From contig NZ_CP049919.1 in NCBI RefSeq assembly GCF_015624425.1, forward strand, positions 558,001-622,000: a DNA stretch of 64,000 nucleotides. Direction: 5' to 3'. Position 1 is the first letter of the stretch, and every line of letters begins with the position of its first letter. The notes beneath the pieces are model-generated. The model was not told where the DNA came from and searched no databases. It was given only the letters and a program-made list of their open reading frames with translations. This DNA is from Roseateles sp. DAIF2. Its GTDB lineage: Bacteria > Pseudomonadota > Gammaproteobacteria > Burkholderiales > Burkholderiaceae_C. Shown here one piece after another: positions 45,477 to 53,767 of this stretch. The translations under genes and the position numbers were made by a program.

Positions 45477-47744
45477 ATGGCACGCTGCTCTACCGCTATT
45501 ACAACCTCCTCGTCCCCGGTTCTCGTCCGCGCCCTGCCGCGTCTGCATCCGCTGGCCCTGGCCGCCGCCGCGCTGGCGGGCGTGGCCCAGGCCCAGCCCC
45601 TCGTGGCGCCCGACCTTCCCAAGGTCGTGACCTCGGCCACCCGCCTGGCGACATCAGAAGACGAGGTGGCGGCCACGATCACGACGCTGACGGCCAAGGA
45701 TGTCGACCGCAAGGGCGCCACCGACATCAAGGACCTGCTGCGCAACGAGGTCGGCATCTCGGTGCGCTCGCAGCCGAATCGCAGCTCTGCCGCGTTCTCT
45801 GCGACCGGACGCGGTGGCAATGAGGGCATCAATATCCGCGGTCTGGAAGGCAATCAGGTGCTGCTGCAGACCGATGGCGTGCGCCTGCCGATGATCTATG
45901 CCAGCGGCCCGGTGTTTGCGGGACGAGGCGACTACATCGATGTCGAGGCCTTCAAGCAGGTGGAGATCCTGCGCGGTTCCTCGTCCAGCTCCTATGGCAG
46001 CGATGGCCTGGCCGGCGCCGTGAGCTTCCAGACCAAGGACCCGATCGATCTGGTGCCCAAGGGCAAGAGTTCGCAGGCCGCGCTGAAGCTGGGCTACTCC
46101 TCGGTCGACAAGTCCACGACCGTGGTACCGAGCTACGCCTTCCGCGGTGACCAGTTCGAGGGCATGCTGCTGGCCAGCCTGCGCCGCGGCAGCGAGACCA
46201 ACACGCGCGGCGACAACGAGGCGAAGAATCGCAACCGTACCGTCGGCAACCCGCAGGACATCGCCTCCAACTATGTGCTGGGCAAGCTGATCTACAAGCT
46301 CGATGCGCGTCAGCGCTTCAAGCTTTCGTTGGAGCACATGGACCGCGACATCGACACCACGGTCTACACCCTGTTTGGTGACCCGATGTATCTGACGACG
46401 ACCCGCGTCGACGCGGCCGAGCGCATCAACCGCACATTGGCCAAGCTGGACTACGAGTTTGCCGACAGCAGCAATCCCCTGTTCCAGCGCATGCTCGCCA
46501 ATGTCTACTGGCAGCAGGCGAAGAATCGCCAGCTGGGCTATGAGGAGCGCAGCAATACCTCGGTCTGGAACAGCCGTTCGCGCGATGCCTACTATGCGGA
46601 ACGCATGGTTGGCGGCTCGGTCCAGTTCGAGTCCTATCTGACGAACCAGCGGCTGGTTTACGGGGTCGATGCGTCCAGCTCGCTGGTCCACTCGTTGAAG
46701 GAGGGGGGCAACTACCTGAACGGTGCGCTCGTGACCGCGCCGTCGCCCAGCGGCTTCGGGCCTACCAACAAGAGCTTCCCCGACACCGACTACCGCTTGT
46801 TCGGCGCCTTCATCCAGGACGAGATCACCTTGGGTGATTTCACCGTGACGCCGGGCCTGCGCCTGGATCGCTTCGAACTCGATCCGCGCAAGAATGACCC
46901 GCTCTACACGGTCAACAACAAGGCCGAGCCCGCCAAGCTCAGCGACCAGGAGCTGTCGCCCAAGCTGGGCGTGGTCTGGACCTACACGCCGATGCTGCGC
47001 GTGTTCGGCCAGTACTCGCATGGCTTCCGCGCGCCGACACCCAGCCAGGTCAACGGCGGTGTGACCAATCTGAATGCCCGGCCGGCCTATACCTCGGTCG
47101 GCAATCCGAATCTGAAGCCCGAAACCAGCGACTCCGTGGAACTGGGCCTGCGCGGCCGCAATGATCTGGTGCGCTACAGCGTCGCGCTGTTCAAGGGGCG
47201 CTACAAGGACTTCATTGCCGCCAACCAGACGGTTGGCGGATCGGGCACCGTGGCCGATCCCCTGGTCTTCCAATCGATCAACCTGGGCAGCGCCCGCATC
47301 CGCGGCTTCGAGTTGAGCGGCGCCTGGAACTTCCTGCCCAATTGGACCGTCAGCGCCAGCTATGCCCATACCAAGGGCGACAGCGAAGTGGCCGGCGTCA
47401 AGGCACCGCTGGAGACCATCGACCCGGACAAGGGCGTGCTGGGCCTGCGCTATGAGCAGGCGGGTGTCTGGGGCGCCGAGCTGAGCGTGACCGGCATGAA
47501 GAGCCAGCGTCGCAATCCGAACCCGGCCGCCAACTACACGCCCAAGGGCTTCGTGGTCGGCGATCTGGCGGCTTGGTACGAGATCGGCAAGCAATGGACG
47601 ATCAATGCTGGCATCAGCAATCTCGGCGACGTCAAGTACTGGCAATGGTCCGACGTGCGCGGCATCGCCCCGACCGCCATCGCGCTCGACGCCTACACCC
47701 AGCCGGGCCGGAACTTCAGCGCCAGCGTGCGCTACCAGTTCTGA
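45477..47744 (+). CDS. TonB-dependent heme/hemoglobin-type receptor (HmuR-like)
   Basis: 755 residues; AAGGT precedes the ATG at 45477, and an in-frame ATG at 45354 exists. A signal peptide ends VAQAQ. Plug: DLPKVVTSATRLATSEDEVAATI, GLEGNQVLLQTDGVRLPM, VEILRGSSSSSYGSDGLAGAV. The barrel carries the heme-receptor FRAP box (HGFRAPTPSQVNGG) and NPNL box (GNPNLKPETSDSVELG). The His normally between FRAP and NPNL is missing. A Fur box lies upstream. It is the first gene of a locus with CobN-like, ExbB-like and DUF2149 genes, as hmuR is in Bacteroidetes. Confidence 0.8.
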   Translation: MARCSTAITTSSSPVLVRALPRLHPLALAAAALAGVAQAQPLVAPDLPKVVTSATRLATSEDEVAATITTLTAKDVDRKGATDIKDLLRNEVGISVRSQPNRSSAAFSATGRGGNEGINIRGLEGNQVLLQTDGVRLPMIYASGPVFAGRGDYIDVEAFKQVEILRGSSSSSYGSDGLAGAVSFQTKDPIDLVPKGKSSQAALKLGYSSVDKSTTVVPSYAFRGDQFEGMLLASLRRGSETNTRGDNEAKNRNRTVGNPQDIASNYVLGKLIYKLDARQRFKLSLEHMDRDIDTTVYTLFGDPMYLTTTRVDAAERINRTLAKLDYEFADSSNPLFQRMLANVYWQQAKNRQLGYEERSNTSVWNSRSRDAYYAERMVGGSVQFESYLTNQRLVYGVDASSSLVHSLKEGGNYLNGALVTAPSPSGFGPTNKSFPDTDYRLFGAFIQDEITLGDFTVTPGLRLDRFELDPRKNDPLYTVNNKAEPAKLSDQELSPKLGVVWTYTPMLRVFGQYSHGFRAPTPSQVNGGVTNLNARPAYTSVGNPNLKPETSDSVELGLRGRNDLVRYSVALFKGRYKDFIAANQTVGGSGTVADPLVFQSINLGSARIRGFELSGAWNFLPNWTVSASYAHTKGDSEVAGVKAPLETIDPDKGVLGLRYEQAGVWGAELSVTGMKSQRRNPNPAANYTPKGFVVGDLAAWYEIGKQWTINAGISNLGDVKYWQWSDVRGIAPTAIALDAYTQPGRNFSASVRYQF

Positions 47745-47752
47745 GCTCGCAC

Positions 47753-47776
47753 ACAGGCTCCGGAAGGAGTCTGTGG
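47753..47776 (+). other. Intercistronic hairpin 1 (hmuR-hmuS gap)
   Basis: CACAGGCTCC-GGAA-GGAGTCTGTG, a 10-bp stem with one G-U pair and a GGAA tetraloop, right after the receptor stop. It lacks a U-tract, so it is more likely an mRNA-stability or processing element than a terminator. Confidence 0.55.
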
Positions 47777-47786
47777 CTAGCGAAGG

Positions 47787-47813
47787 CCGGCACGCGATAC
47801 ACGCGGGCCGGCT
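47787..47813 (+). other. Intercistronic hairpin 2 (hmuR-hmuS gap)
   Basis: GCCGGC-A-CGCG-ATACA-CGCG-G-GCCGGC: two stacked stems (6 + 4 bp) around one A-G mismatch, 54 bases before the CobN-like ATG. No U-tract. Confidence 0.5.
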
Positions 47814-47866
47814 AAGCCCACCACCCCTAGCCAGCCAGCCGCGCCGACCAGCGGCGCCAGCATCCG

Positions 47867-50800
47867 ATGCGAAGAATCCTGTTCTCCCTCCTGTTCGCGA
47901 GCTTCGCGCTGCTGCTATTCGGCAGTCCGGCCGCGGCCGCGCCGGCGGGCGGCAAGCCGCCGCCCACCGTGCTCTTCATCGCCGCCAGCCCGGTGGCGCC
48001 CGGCAAGTTCGTCACCCTGGCAAAGGCCGCCGAGCCGCTGGGTCTGCGCATCGAGGCGCGCTTCGCCGAGAAGCTGAGCCCCGACCTCGACGCCAAGCTC
48101 TGGGCCAATGCCGATCTGGTGCTGATCGACGCACCGCGCCAGCATATCGAGGACTATGTGCGCCAGCGCCTGGGCGCCGCGCTGCCGGCGCTGGCAGCCA
48201 AGCCGCAGGTCTGGCTGCCGACCGCTGCGCCCAAGAGCGCCAACGTGCCCGAGGCCTTCGCCAAGCGCCTGCATGCCTATTACGTGAACGGCGGGCGCTC
48301 GAACATGGACGCCTTCCTGCGTGCGCTGAAAAGCCAGCTCGCGGGCAACCAGGACTGGGCGCGCCTGCCCGAACCGGTCGTGTTCCCGCCCGCGGCGCTG
48401 TACCATCCGAAGCTGCCGTCCATCGTGCTGCCGACGCCGGCGGCCTTCCTGAAATGGCGCGGCCTGGACGCCGACCCGGCCAAACGCCCGCCGGTGGTCG
48501 GCATCGCTTTCCACCAGCAGAGCATTTCGGCCGAGCAGACCGCCTTCCTGGACGACCTGATCGCTCGCATAGAGGCGGGCGGCGCGATCGCCTGGCCCTT
48601 CTACAGCCCGGTGCTGGACGCCGACTCGATCCGCCGCATGGCGCTGCTGGATGGCAGGCCGATTGTCGATGTGCTGATCAACACCCAGATCACCCTGAGC
48701 CCCGAGGCGCGCCGCCAGGAGTTCGAGGCCATGGGCATCCCGGTGATCCAGGCCATGGCCTATCGCCGCGGCGACGCGGCCGACTGGGCCGCCGACCCGC
48801 AGGGCGTGCAGCTGATGGACGTGCCCTTCTACCTGGCCCAGGCCGAGTACGCCGGCATCACCGACATCCAGATCGCCGCCGCCAACCGCAAGGGCGACGA
48901 CCAGGTCGAGACTATCGCCGCGCAGAGCGCCGCGGTGGCGGGCAAGGCGCTGAACCTGGCGAAGCTGCAGCGCAAGGCCGCGGCCGAGCGCAAGGTCGCC
49001 GTGTTCTTCTGGAACTACCCCTCGGGCGAGAAGAACCTCAGCGCCTCCTTCATGAACCTGCCGAAGAGCTTCGTCGCGACCCTGGCCGCGCTGCAGGCCG
49101 CCGGCTACCGCACCGAGCCGCAGGACGAGAAGCCGCTGACCCTCTTGCTGCAGCGCCTGCTCAAGCCCGCCTACGAGCCGCCGGAGAACCAGGCCGTGCT
49201 GCGCGACCTGGTGCGCGACGGCCTGGCCGGACGCCTCGCGCTTTCCGACTACAAGCGCTGGCTGGCCGCGCTGCCTAGCAGCGTACAGGCGCAGATGCGC
49301 GAGTCCTGGGGCGAGCCGGAGAAATCCTCGATGCTCTTGAGCCAGGGCGGCGAGCGCTTCTTCGTGATCCCGCGCCTGCAGCTGGGCCATGTGACCCTGC
49401 TGCCGCAGCCCGGCCGCGGCGAGCGCGGTGGCGACAAGGAAAAGTCGCTGTACCACTCGACCAGCGCCGCGCCCTCGCATTACTACATGGCCACCTATCT
49501 GTGGGCGCGTCAGGGCTTCGGCGCCGACGCGCTGGTGCATTACGGCACCCATGGCAGCCAGGAATGGCTGCCGGGCAAGGAGCGCGGCCTCTCGGCCTCG
49601 CACGACTACCCGATGCTGGCGGTCGGCGACGTGCCGGTCGTGTACCCCTACATCGTCGACAACGTCGGCGAGGCGACGCAGGCGCGCCGCCGCGGTCGCG
49701 CCACCATCATCAGCCACCAGACGCCCCCGTTCGCGCCGGCCGGCCTGCATGCCGCACTGACCGAGATCCACGACCTGCTGCACCAATGGCTGGCGCAGGA
49801 GGAAGGCGGCGTGAAGGACAAGATCCGGGCCGAGTTCCTGGCCAAGGTCAGGAAGGAGCGCATGGCCGCCGACATGGGCTGGAGCGAGGCGCGCATCGCC
49901 GCCGAGTTCCCGGCCTTCGTCACCGAGGTGCACGACCATCTGCACGAGCTGGCTCGCACCGCCCAGCCGCTGGGCCTGCATACCTTCGGCCAGGGGCCGG
50001 ACGAGCAGCTGCGCGTCGCCACCGTGCTGATGATGATGGGCCACGAGTTCTGGGAAGGCATGGCCGGCCCGGACGAGGAGGCCGACGAGATGCTGGTCGG
50101 CGACTGGAAGAAGCTGGCCGAGTCCTCGCCCTTCCGCAAGCTGCAGGCGATCCTGCGCGGCGACAAGAGCCAGGACGCGGCCGTCGCGAAGATGCCCGAG
50201 GCGACCCGCGCCAAGGTCGCGAAGGCACGCGAGTGGTATGAGGCCCTGAGTGGCGCCAGCGAGATGCAGGGCCTCTTGAACGCGCTGGCCGGCCGCTACA
50301 TCCCGACCAGCTATGGCGGCGATCCGATCAAGAACCCGGACACCCTGCCGACCGGCCGCAATCTCTACGGCTTCGATCCCTCGCGCGTGCCGACCAAGGC
50401 CGCCTGGGAGGCCGGCAAGGAGGCGATGGACAAGCTGATCGCCGCGCACCAGGCCAAGAACGGCGGCAAGCCGCCGAAGAAGCTGACCTTCACCCTGTGG
50501 TCGGTCGAGACCATGCGCCATTTCGGCCTGCTCGAAGCGCAGGCGCTGTGGGCGCTGGGCGTCGAACCGGTGTGGGACTCGGGCGGCCGCGTGGGCGACG
50601 TCAAGCTGATCCCGCGCGACAAGCTGGGCCGGCCGCGGGTCGACATCGTGCTCTCGGCCACGGGCCTGTACCGCGACCATTTCCCCAATGTGATGCGCCA
50701 GCTGGCCAAGGCCGCCAAGCTGGCCGCGGAGGCCAAGGGCGAGGCCGACAACCCGGTTGCCGCCAATGCCCAGCGCATCGCGCAGCAACTGGTGGCACGC

Positions 50801-51907
50801 GGCGTCGATGCCGCGGCCGCCGAGCGCGCCGGCCAGACCCGCATCTTTTCCTCCGAGACCGGCCGCTACGGCACCGGCCTGGACGATGCGGCCCTGGCCA
50901 CCGACACCTGGAAGACTCAAGGGGAGGGCGACCGCAAGCTGGCCGAGCTGTACCTGTCGCGCATGCAGTTCGCCTACGGGCCGGACGAGGCCGAGTGGGG
51001 CAGCAAGGGCGTGGCGGCCGGTGGGAAAGCGGGTCAGTTGAACCTCTATGCCGAGCATCTGCGGGGCACCGAGGGCGCGGTGCTGGCGCGCAGCTCCAAC
51101 CTTTACGGCATGCTGACCACCGACGACCCCTTCCAGTACCTGGGCGGCATCGCGCTGGCGGTGCGCCAGCTGGACGGCAAGGCGCCGGAGCTCTACATCT
51201 CCAATCTGCGCGGCCCCGGCGGCGGCAAGGTCGAGGGCGCGGCGCAATTCCTGGCCAAGGAGCTGGCGACCCGCAACTTCCATCCAGGCTATATCGAGGG
51301 CCTGATGAAGGAGGGCTACTCCGGCACCCTGCAGGTGCTGGACGGCATCAACAACTTCGCCGGCTGGCAATCGGTCGCGCGCGAGATCGTGCGCGACGAC
51401 CAGTGGCAGGAGTTCATGGACGTCTACGTGCGCGACAAGCACAACCTCGGCCTGAAGCGCTGGTTCGAGGGCAACAACCCGCATGCGCTGGCGCAGAGCA
51501 TCGAGCGCATGCTGGAGGCCGCGCGCCAGGGCCAGTGGAAGACGGCGGATGCGCAAAGCATCGCCGAGCTGAAGCAACGCTGGCGCGAGCTGGCGCGCCG
51601 CTACGACGTGAAGACCGACAACCAGGCCTTCAGCAAGTTCGTCGATGCCGGCTACGGCCTCAACGTCGCGCCGCCGCAGGTGAAAAACGCGGCCGCGAAG
51701 GCTGCGGCGCAACAGCCGCAGGCCCCGACGGCCGAACCGCCGCCACCGCCGATCCAGGGCATGAAGCTGGAAAAGGTGGTGCAGCAAGCGCTGCCGACCC
51801 TGGCGCTGGGCAGCACCCTGGCGGCGCTGGCCGTGCTGCTGCTGGCGATGCTGGGCGGCGGCTGGCGCGCCTGGCGCGCCGATGCGCCGGTCCGCACCGC
51901 GGCCTGA
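47867..51907 (+). CDS. Exported, membrane-anchored CobN-like protein (HmuS-like)
   Basis: 1346 residues. The CobN/BchH chelatase fold is marked by HYGTHGSQEWLPGKERGL at residues 558-575, YPYIVDNVGEATQARRR and ISNLRGPGGGKVEG. Unlike cobaltochelatase CobN, it starts with a signal peptide (RRILFSLLFASFALLLFG) and ends with a membrane helix (TLALGSTLAALAVLLLAMLGG, about 1312-1332) and a short basic tail. The catalytic body would therefore lie in the periplasm. A Pro/Ala linker precedes the helix. No cobS, cobT or cob pathway gene is nearby. In Bacteroidetes the same protein type, HmuS, sits after the heme receptor HmuR and is linked to heme utilisation. Function here by inference: handling of heme or another metallo-tetrapyrrole. 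Confidence 0.75.
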   Translation: MRRILFSLLFASFALLLFGSPAAAAPAGGKPPPTVLFIAASPVAPGKFVTLAKAAEPLGLRIEARFAEKLSPDLDAKLWANADLVLIDAPRQHIEDYVRQRLGAALPALAAKPQVWLPTAAPKSANVPEAFAKRLHAYYVNGGRSNMDAFLRALKSQLAGNQDWARLPEPVVFPPAALYHPKLPSIVLPTPAAFLKWRGLDADPAKRPPVVGIAFHQQSISAEQTAFLDDLIARIEAGGAIAWPFYSPVLDADSIRRMALLDGRPIVDVLINTQITLSPEARRQEFEAMGIPVIQAMAYRRGDAADWAADPQGVQLMDVPFYLAQAEYAGITDIQIAAANRKGDDQVETIAAQSAAVAGKALNLAKLQRKAAAERKVAVFFWNYPSGEKNLSASFMNLPKSFVATLAALQAAGYRTEPQDEKPLTLLLQRLLKPAYEPPENQAVLRDLVRDGLAGRLALSDYKRWLAALPSSVQAQMRESWGEPEKSSMLLSQGGERFFVIPRLQLGHVTLLPQPGRGERGGDKEKSLYHSTSAAPSHYYMATYLWARQGFGADALVHYGTHGSQEWLPGKERGLSASHDYPMLAVGDVPVVYPYIVDNVGEATQARRRGRATIISHQTPPFAPAGLHAALTEIHDLLHQWLAQEEGGVKDKIRAEFLAKVRKERMAADMGWSEARIAAEFPAFVTEVHDHLHELARTAQPLGLHTFGQGPDEQLRVATVLMMMGHEFWEGMAGPDEEADEMLVGDWKKLAESSPFRKLQAILRGDKSQDAAVAKMPEATRAKVAKAREWYEALSGASEMQGLLNALAGRYIPTSYGGDPIKNPDTLPTGRNLYGFDPSRVPTKAAWEAGKEAMDKLIAAHQAKNGGKPPKKLTFTLWSVETMRHFGLLEAQALWALGVEPVWDSGGRVGDVKLIPRDKLGRPRVDIVLSATGLYRDHFPNVMRQLAKAAKLAAEAKGEADNPVAANAQRIAQQLVARGVDAAAAERAGQTRIFSSETGRYGTGLDDAALATDTWKTQGEGDRKLAELYLSRMQFAYGPDEAEWGSKGVAAGGKAGQLNLYAEHLRGTEGAVLARSSNLYGMLTTDDPFQYLGGIALAVRQLDGKAPELYISNLRGPGGGKVEGAAQFLAKELATRNFHPGYIEGLMKEGYSGTLQVLDGINNFAGWQSVAREIVRDDQWQEFMDVYVRDKHNLGLKRWFEGNNPHALAQSIERMLEAARQGQWKTADAQSIAELKQRWRELARRYDVKTDNQAFSKFVDAGYGLNVAPPQVKNAAAKAAAQQPQAPTAEPPPPPIQGMKLEKVVQQALPTLALGSTLAALAVLLLAMLGGGWRAWRADAPVRTAA

Positions 51908-51963
51908 GCTCCCAGCTCTTCTTTCTTCCTTTTCGTCCAGATCCCCAACGGAACCCGAACACC

Positions 51964-52458
51964 ATGTCCTCCTCTCTCGAACACAGCATGTACCTGGTGG
52001 CCCAGCTCTTTTTGCTGCCCACCCTGGCCCTGATCGCCATCCTGTTTCTCTATGCCTTCTGGGTGCTGGGCGCCTTCGCGGTGCAGGCGCTGCGCCGGCG
52101 CGACGGCCAAAGCGGCCGCCCGCTGCTGGCCGCGCATCGCGCCGCCGGTCCGCAGGGCCTGTCGGAAGATGAGCTGGACCTGAAGGCGCACAAGCTGATG
52201 GAGGGCGAGCGCATCGCCAGCCGCGTCACGCCGATGCTGGGCCTGGTCGCGACCATGATCCCGATGGGCCCGGCGCTGCGCTCGCTGTCCGACGGCAATC
52301 TGGCCGCCGTGTCGCAGAACCTCACCGTGGCCTTCTCGGCCGTGATCCTGGCCCTGATCGCCGCGTCGATCACCTTCTGGGTGGTCAATGTGCGCCGCCG
52401 CTGGCTGGCCGAGGAGATGCTGGAGATCGGCAAGCTGCGCACGAAGGCGGAGGCCTGA
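51964..52458 (+). CDS. MotA/TolQ/ExbB-like proton channel (HmuU-like)
   Basis: 164 residues. Membrane segments near 10-35, a cytoplasmic loop, and a pair near 86-104 and 113-137 (RVTPMLGLVATMIPMGPAL, TVAFSAVILALIAASITFWVV) with the TolQ/ExbB-type GLxxTMIPMG motif. Such channels use the proton gradient to move a periplasmic partner. It is followed after 3 bases by the DUF2149 gene, forming an ExbB/ExbD-like pair. In P. gingivalis hmuU has the same type and place. Confidence 0.8.
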   Translation: MSSSLEHSMYLVAQLFLLPTLALIAILFLYAFWVLGAFAVQALRRRDGQSGRPLLAAHRAAGPQGLSEDELDLKAHKLMEGERIASRVTPMLGLVATMIPMGPALRSLSDGNLAAVSQNLTVAFSAVILALIAASITFWVVNVRRRWLAEEMLEIGKLRTKAEA

Positions 52459-52461
52459 GCC

Positions 52462-52794
52462 ATGGCGCTGAAACTGCTGCACGAAGCCGAGACCGACGAC
52501 CCGATCCTCTCGGTCGTCAACCTGATCGACATCTTCCTGGTCGTGATCGCCGCGCTGCTGATCACGGTGGCGCAGAACCCGATGATCAACCCGTTCAACG
52601 GCAAGCAGGACGTGACCGTGATCACCGATCCGGGCAAGCCGAACATGGAGATCACGGTCAAGAAGGGCGAGAAGATCGAGCGCTACAAGTCCAGCGGCGC
52701 GGTCGGCAGCGGCGACGGCGAGAAGGCCGGCGTCGCCTACAAGATGAAGGACGGCTCCATCGTCTACGTCCCCGAGGGCAGCGGCGCCCAGTAA
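52462..52794 (+). CDS. DUF2149 protein (HmuV-like, ExbD-like layout)
   Basis: 110 residues. One N-terminal helix (ILSVVNLIDIFLVVIAALLITVAQ, with a buried Asp as in ExbD/TolR/MotB proton paths), then a periplasmic domain. DUF2149 proteins are found with CobN-like and ExbB-like genes. It probably forms the moving stator partner of the upstream channel. The operon appears to end here. Confidence 0.82.
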   Translation: MALKLLHEAETDDPILSVVNLIDIFLVVIAALLITVAQNPMINPFNGKQDVTVITDPGKPNMEITVKKGEKIERYKSSGAVGSGDGEKAGVAYKMKDGSIVYVPEGSGAQ

Positions 52795-52906
52795 GCGGGT
52801 GCTGGCAGGAAAGCGTCCGAAAACGACTGGCCGCGGCCCGGCGGGCATGCGAGGATCGGCGCCTCGTTTGCTCATCGACCCCTTTCGTGAAGAAGGATCG
52901 CCCGCC

Positions 52907-53722
52907 ATGCCGACGTCGCCAGAATTCGCCGCCGCCTTCCATGCCCTGCACCGCGGCCCCGAGCCGCTGCGCCTGGTCAACGCCTGGGATCCCGGCAGCG
53001 CGCTGCTGATGCAGAGCCTGGGCGCGCCCGCGGTCGCCACCAGCAGCGCCGCGGTGGCCTGGGCCCGGGGCTATGGCGACGGCGACCATCTGCCGATCGA
53101 GACCCTGGTGCCCCTGGTCGCGGCGATTACGCGCAAGCTGAAGGTGCCGCTGACGGTGGACTTCGAGGGTGGCTACTCGGCGGACCCGGCCGTGGTCGGC
53201 GCCAATGTGGCCGCGCTGATCGATGCCGGCGCGGCGGGCATCAATATCGAGGACGGCAGCGCCGAGCCGGAGCTGCTGTGCCGCAAGACCGAGGCGGTGC
53301 GCACGGCCGCCGCGCGCGCCGGCGTGCCTCTGTTCATCAATGCGCGCTGCGATGTCTATCTGCGGGGCCTGGTGCCGCCGGAGCAGCGCGTGGCCGAGCT
53401 GCTGGCGCGCGGGCGGCGCTATGTGCAGGCGGGCGCCGACGGCCTGTTCGCGGCCGGCGCGCGCGAGCCGGGCGAGATCGCGGCGATCTGCGCCGGCATG
53501 GACGGCACGCCGGTCAACATCCTGGCCATGCCGGGCGTGCCGGCGGCCGCGGAGCTGGCGCGCCTGGGCGTGCGCCGCGTCAGCGCGGGCTCGGGCATCG
53601 CCGAGTCGGTCTATGCCCGCATCGCCGCGCTGGCCGGCGATTTCCTGCGCGACGGCGACGGCCAGCCGCTGGGCCGCGAGGCCCTGCCCTATGCGGAGCT
53701 GAACGGGCTGATGAGCCGCTAA
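52907..53722 (+). CDS. Isocitrate lyase/PEP mutase family protein
   Basis: 271 residues; AAGGA precedes ATG at 52907. TIM-barrel with LVNAWDPGSALLMQSLG, LPLTVDFEGGYSADP and GAAGINIEDGS. The CKTEAVRTAA/FINARCDVY features match the PEP-mutase/ICL superfamily (oxaloacetate decarboxylase- or 2-methylisocitrate lyase-like). It cleaves or forms C-C or C-P bonds with Mg. No phosphonate gene is adjacent. Next gene is benE after 45 bases. Confidence 0.82.
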   Translation: MPTSPEFAAAFHALHRGPEPLRLVNAWDPGSALLMQSLGAPAVATSSAAVAWARGYGDGDHLPIETLVPLVAAITRKLKVPLTVDFEGGYSADPAVVGANVAALIDAGAAGINIEDGSAEPELLCRKTEAVRTAAARAGVPLFINARCDVYLRGLVPPEQRVAELLARGRRYVQAGADGLFAAGAREPGEIAAICAGMDGTPVNILAMPGVPAAAELARLGVRRVSAGSGIAESVYARIAALAGDFLRDGDGQPLGREALPYAELNGLMSR

Positions 53723-53767
53723 GGCCCGGTTCACGCCGGTCGAACGGGAGCCGGCTATGCTGTGCCG

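Noticed and set aside
47753..47776. Rho-independent terminator after the receptor gene
   Set aside because: The stem is good but there is no U-tract after it, and the next genes look like part of the same locus.
47915..51787. 1290-residue open frame on the minus strand opposite the CobN-like gene
   Set aside because: It is a shadow of the real gene, caused by high GC at third codon positions. Its composition (His/Gln/Arg/Ala runs) has no domain, and the plus strand has clear CobN motifs.
47867..51907. Cobaltochelatase for cobalamin biosynthesis
   Set aside because: The protein has a signal peptide and C-terminal anchor, lies behind a Fur box and a heme-type receptor, and has no cobS, cobT or other cob genes near it.
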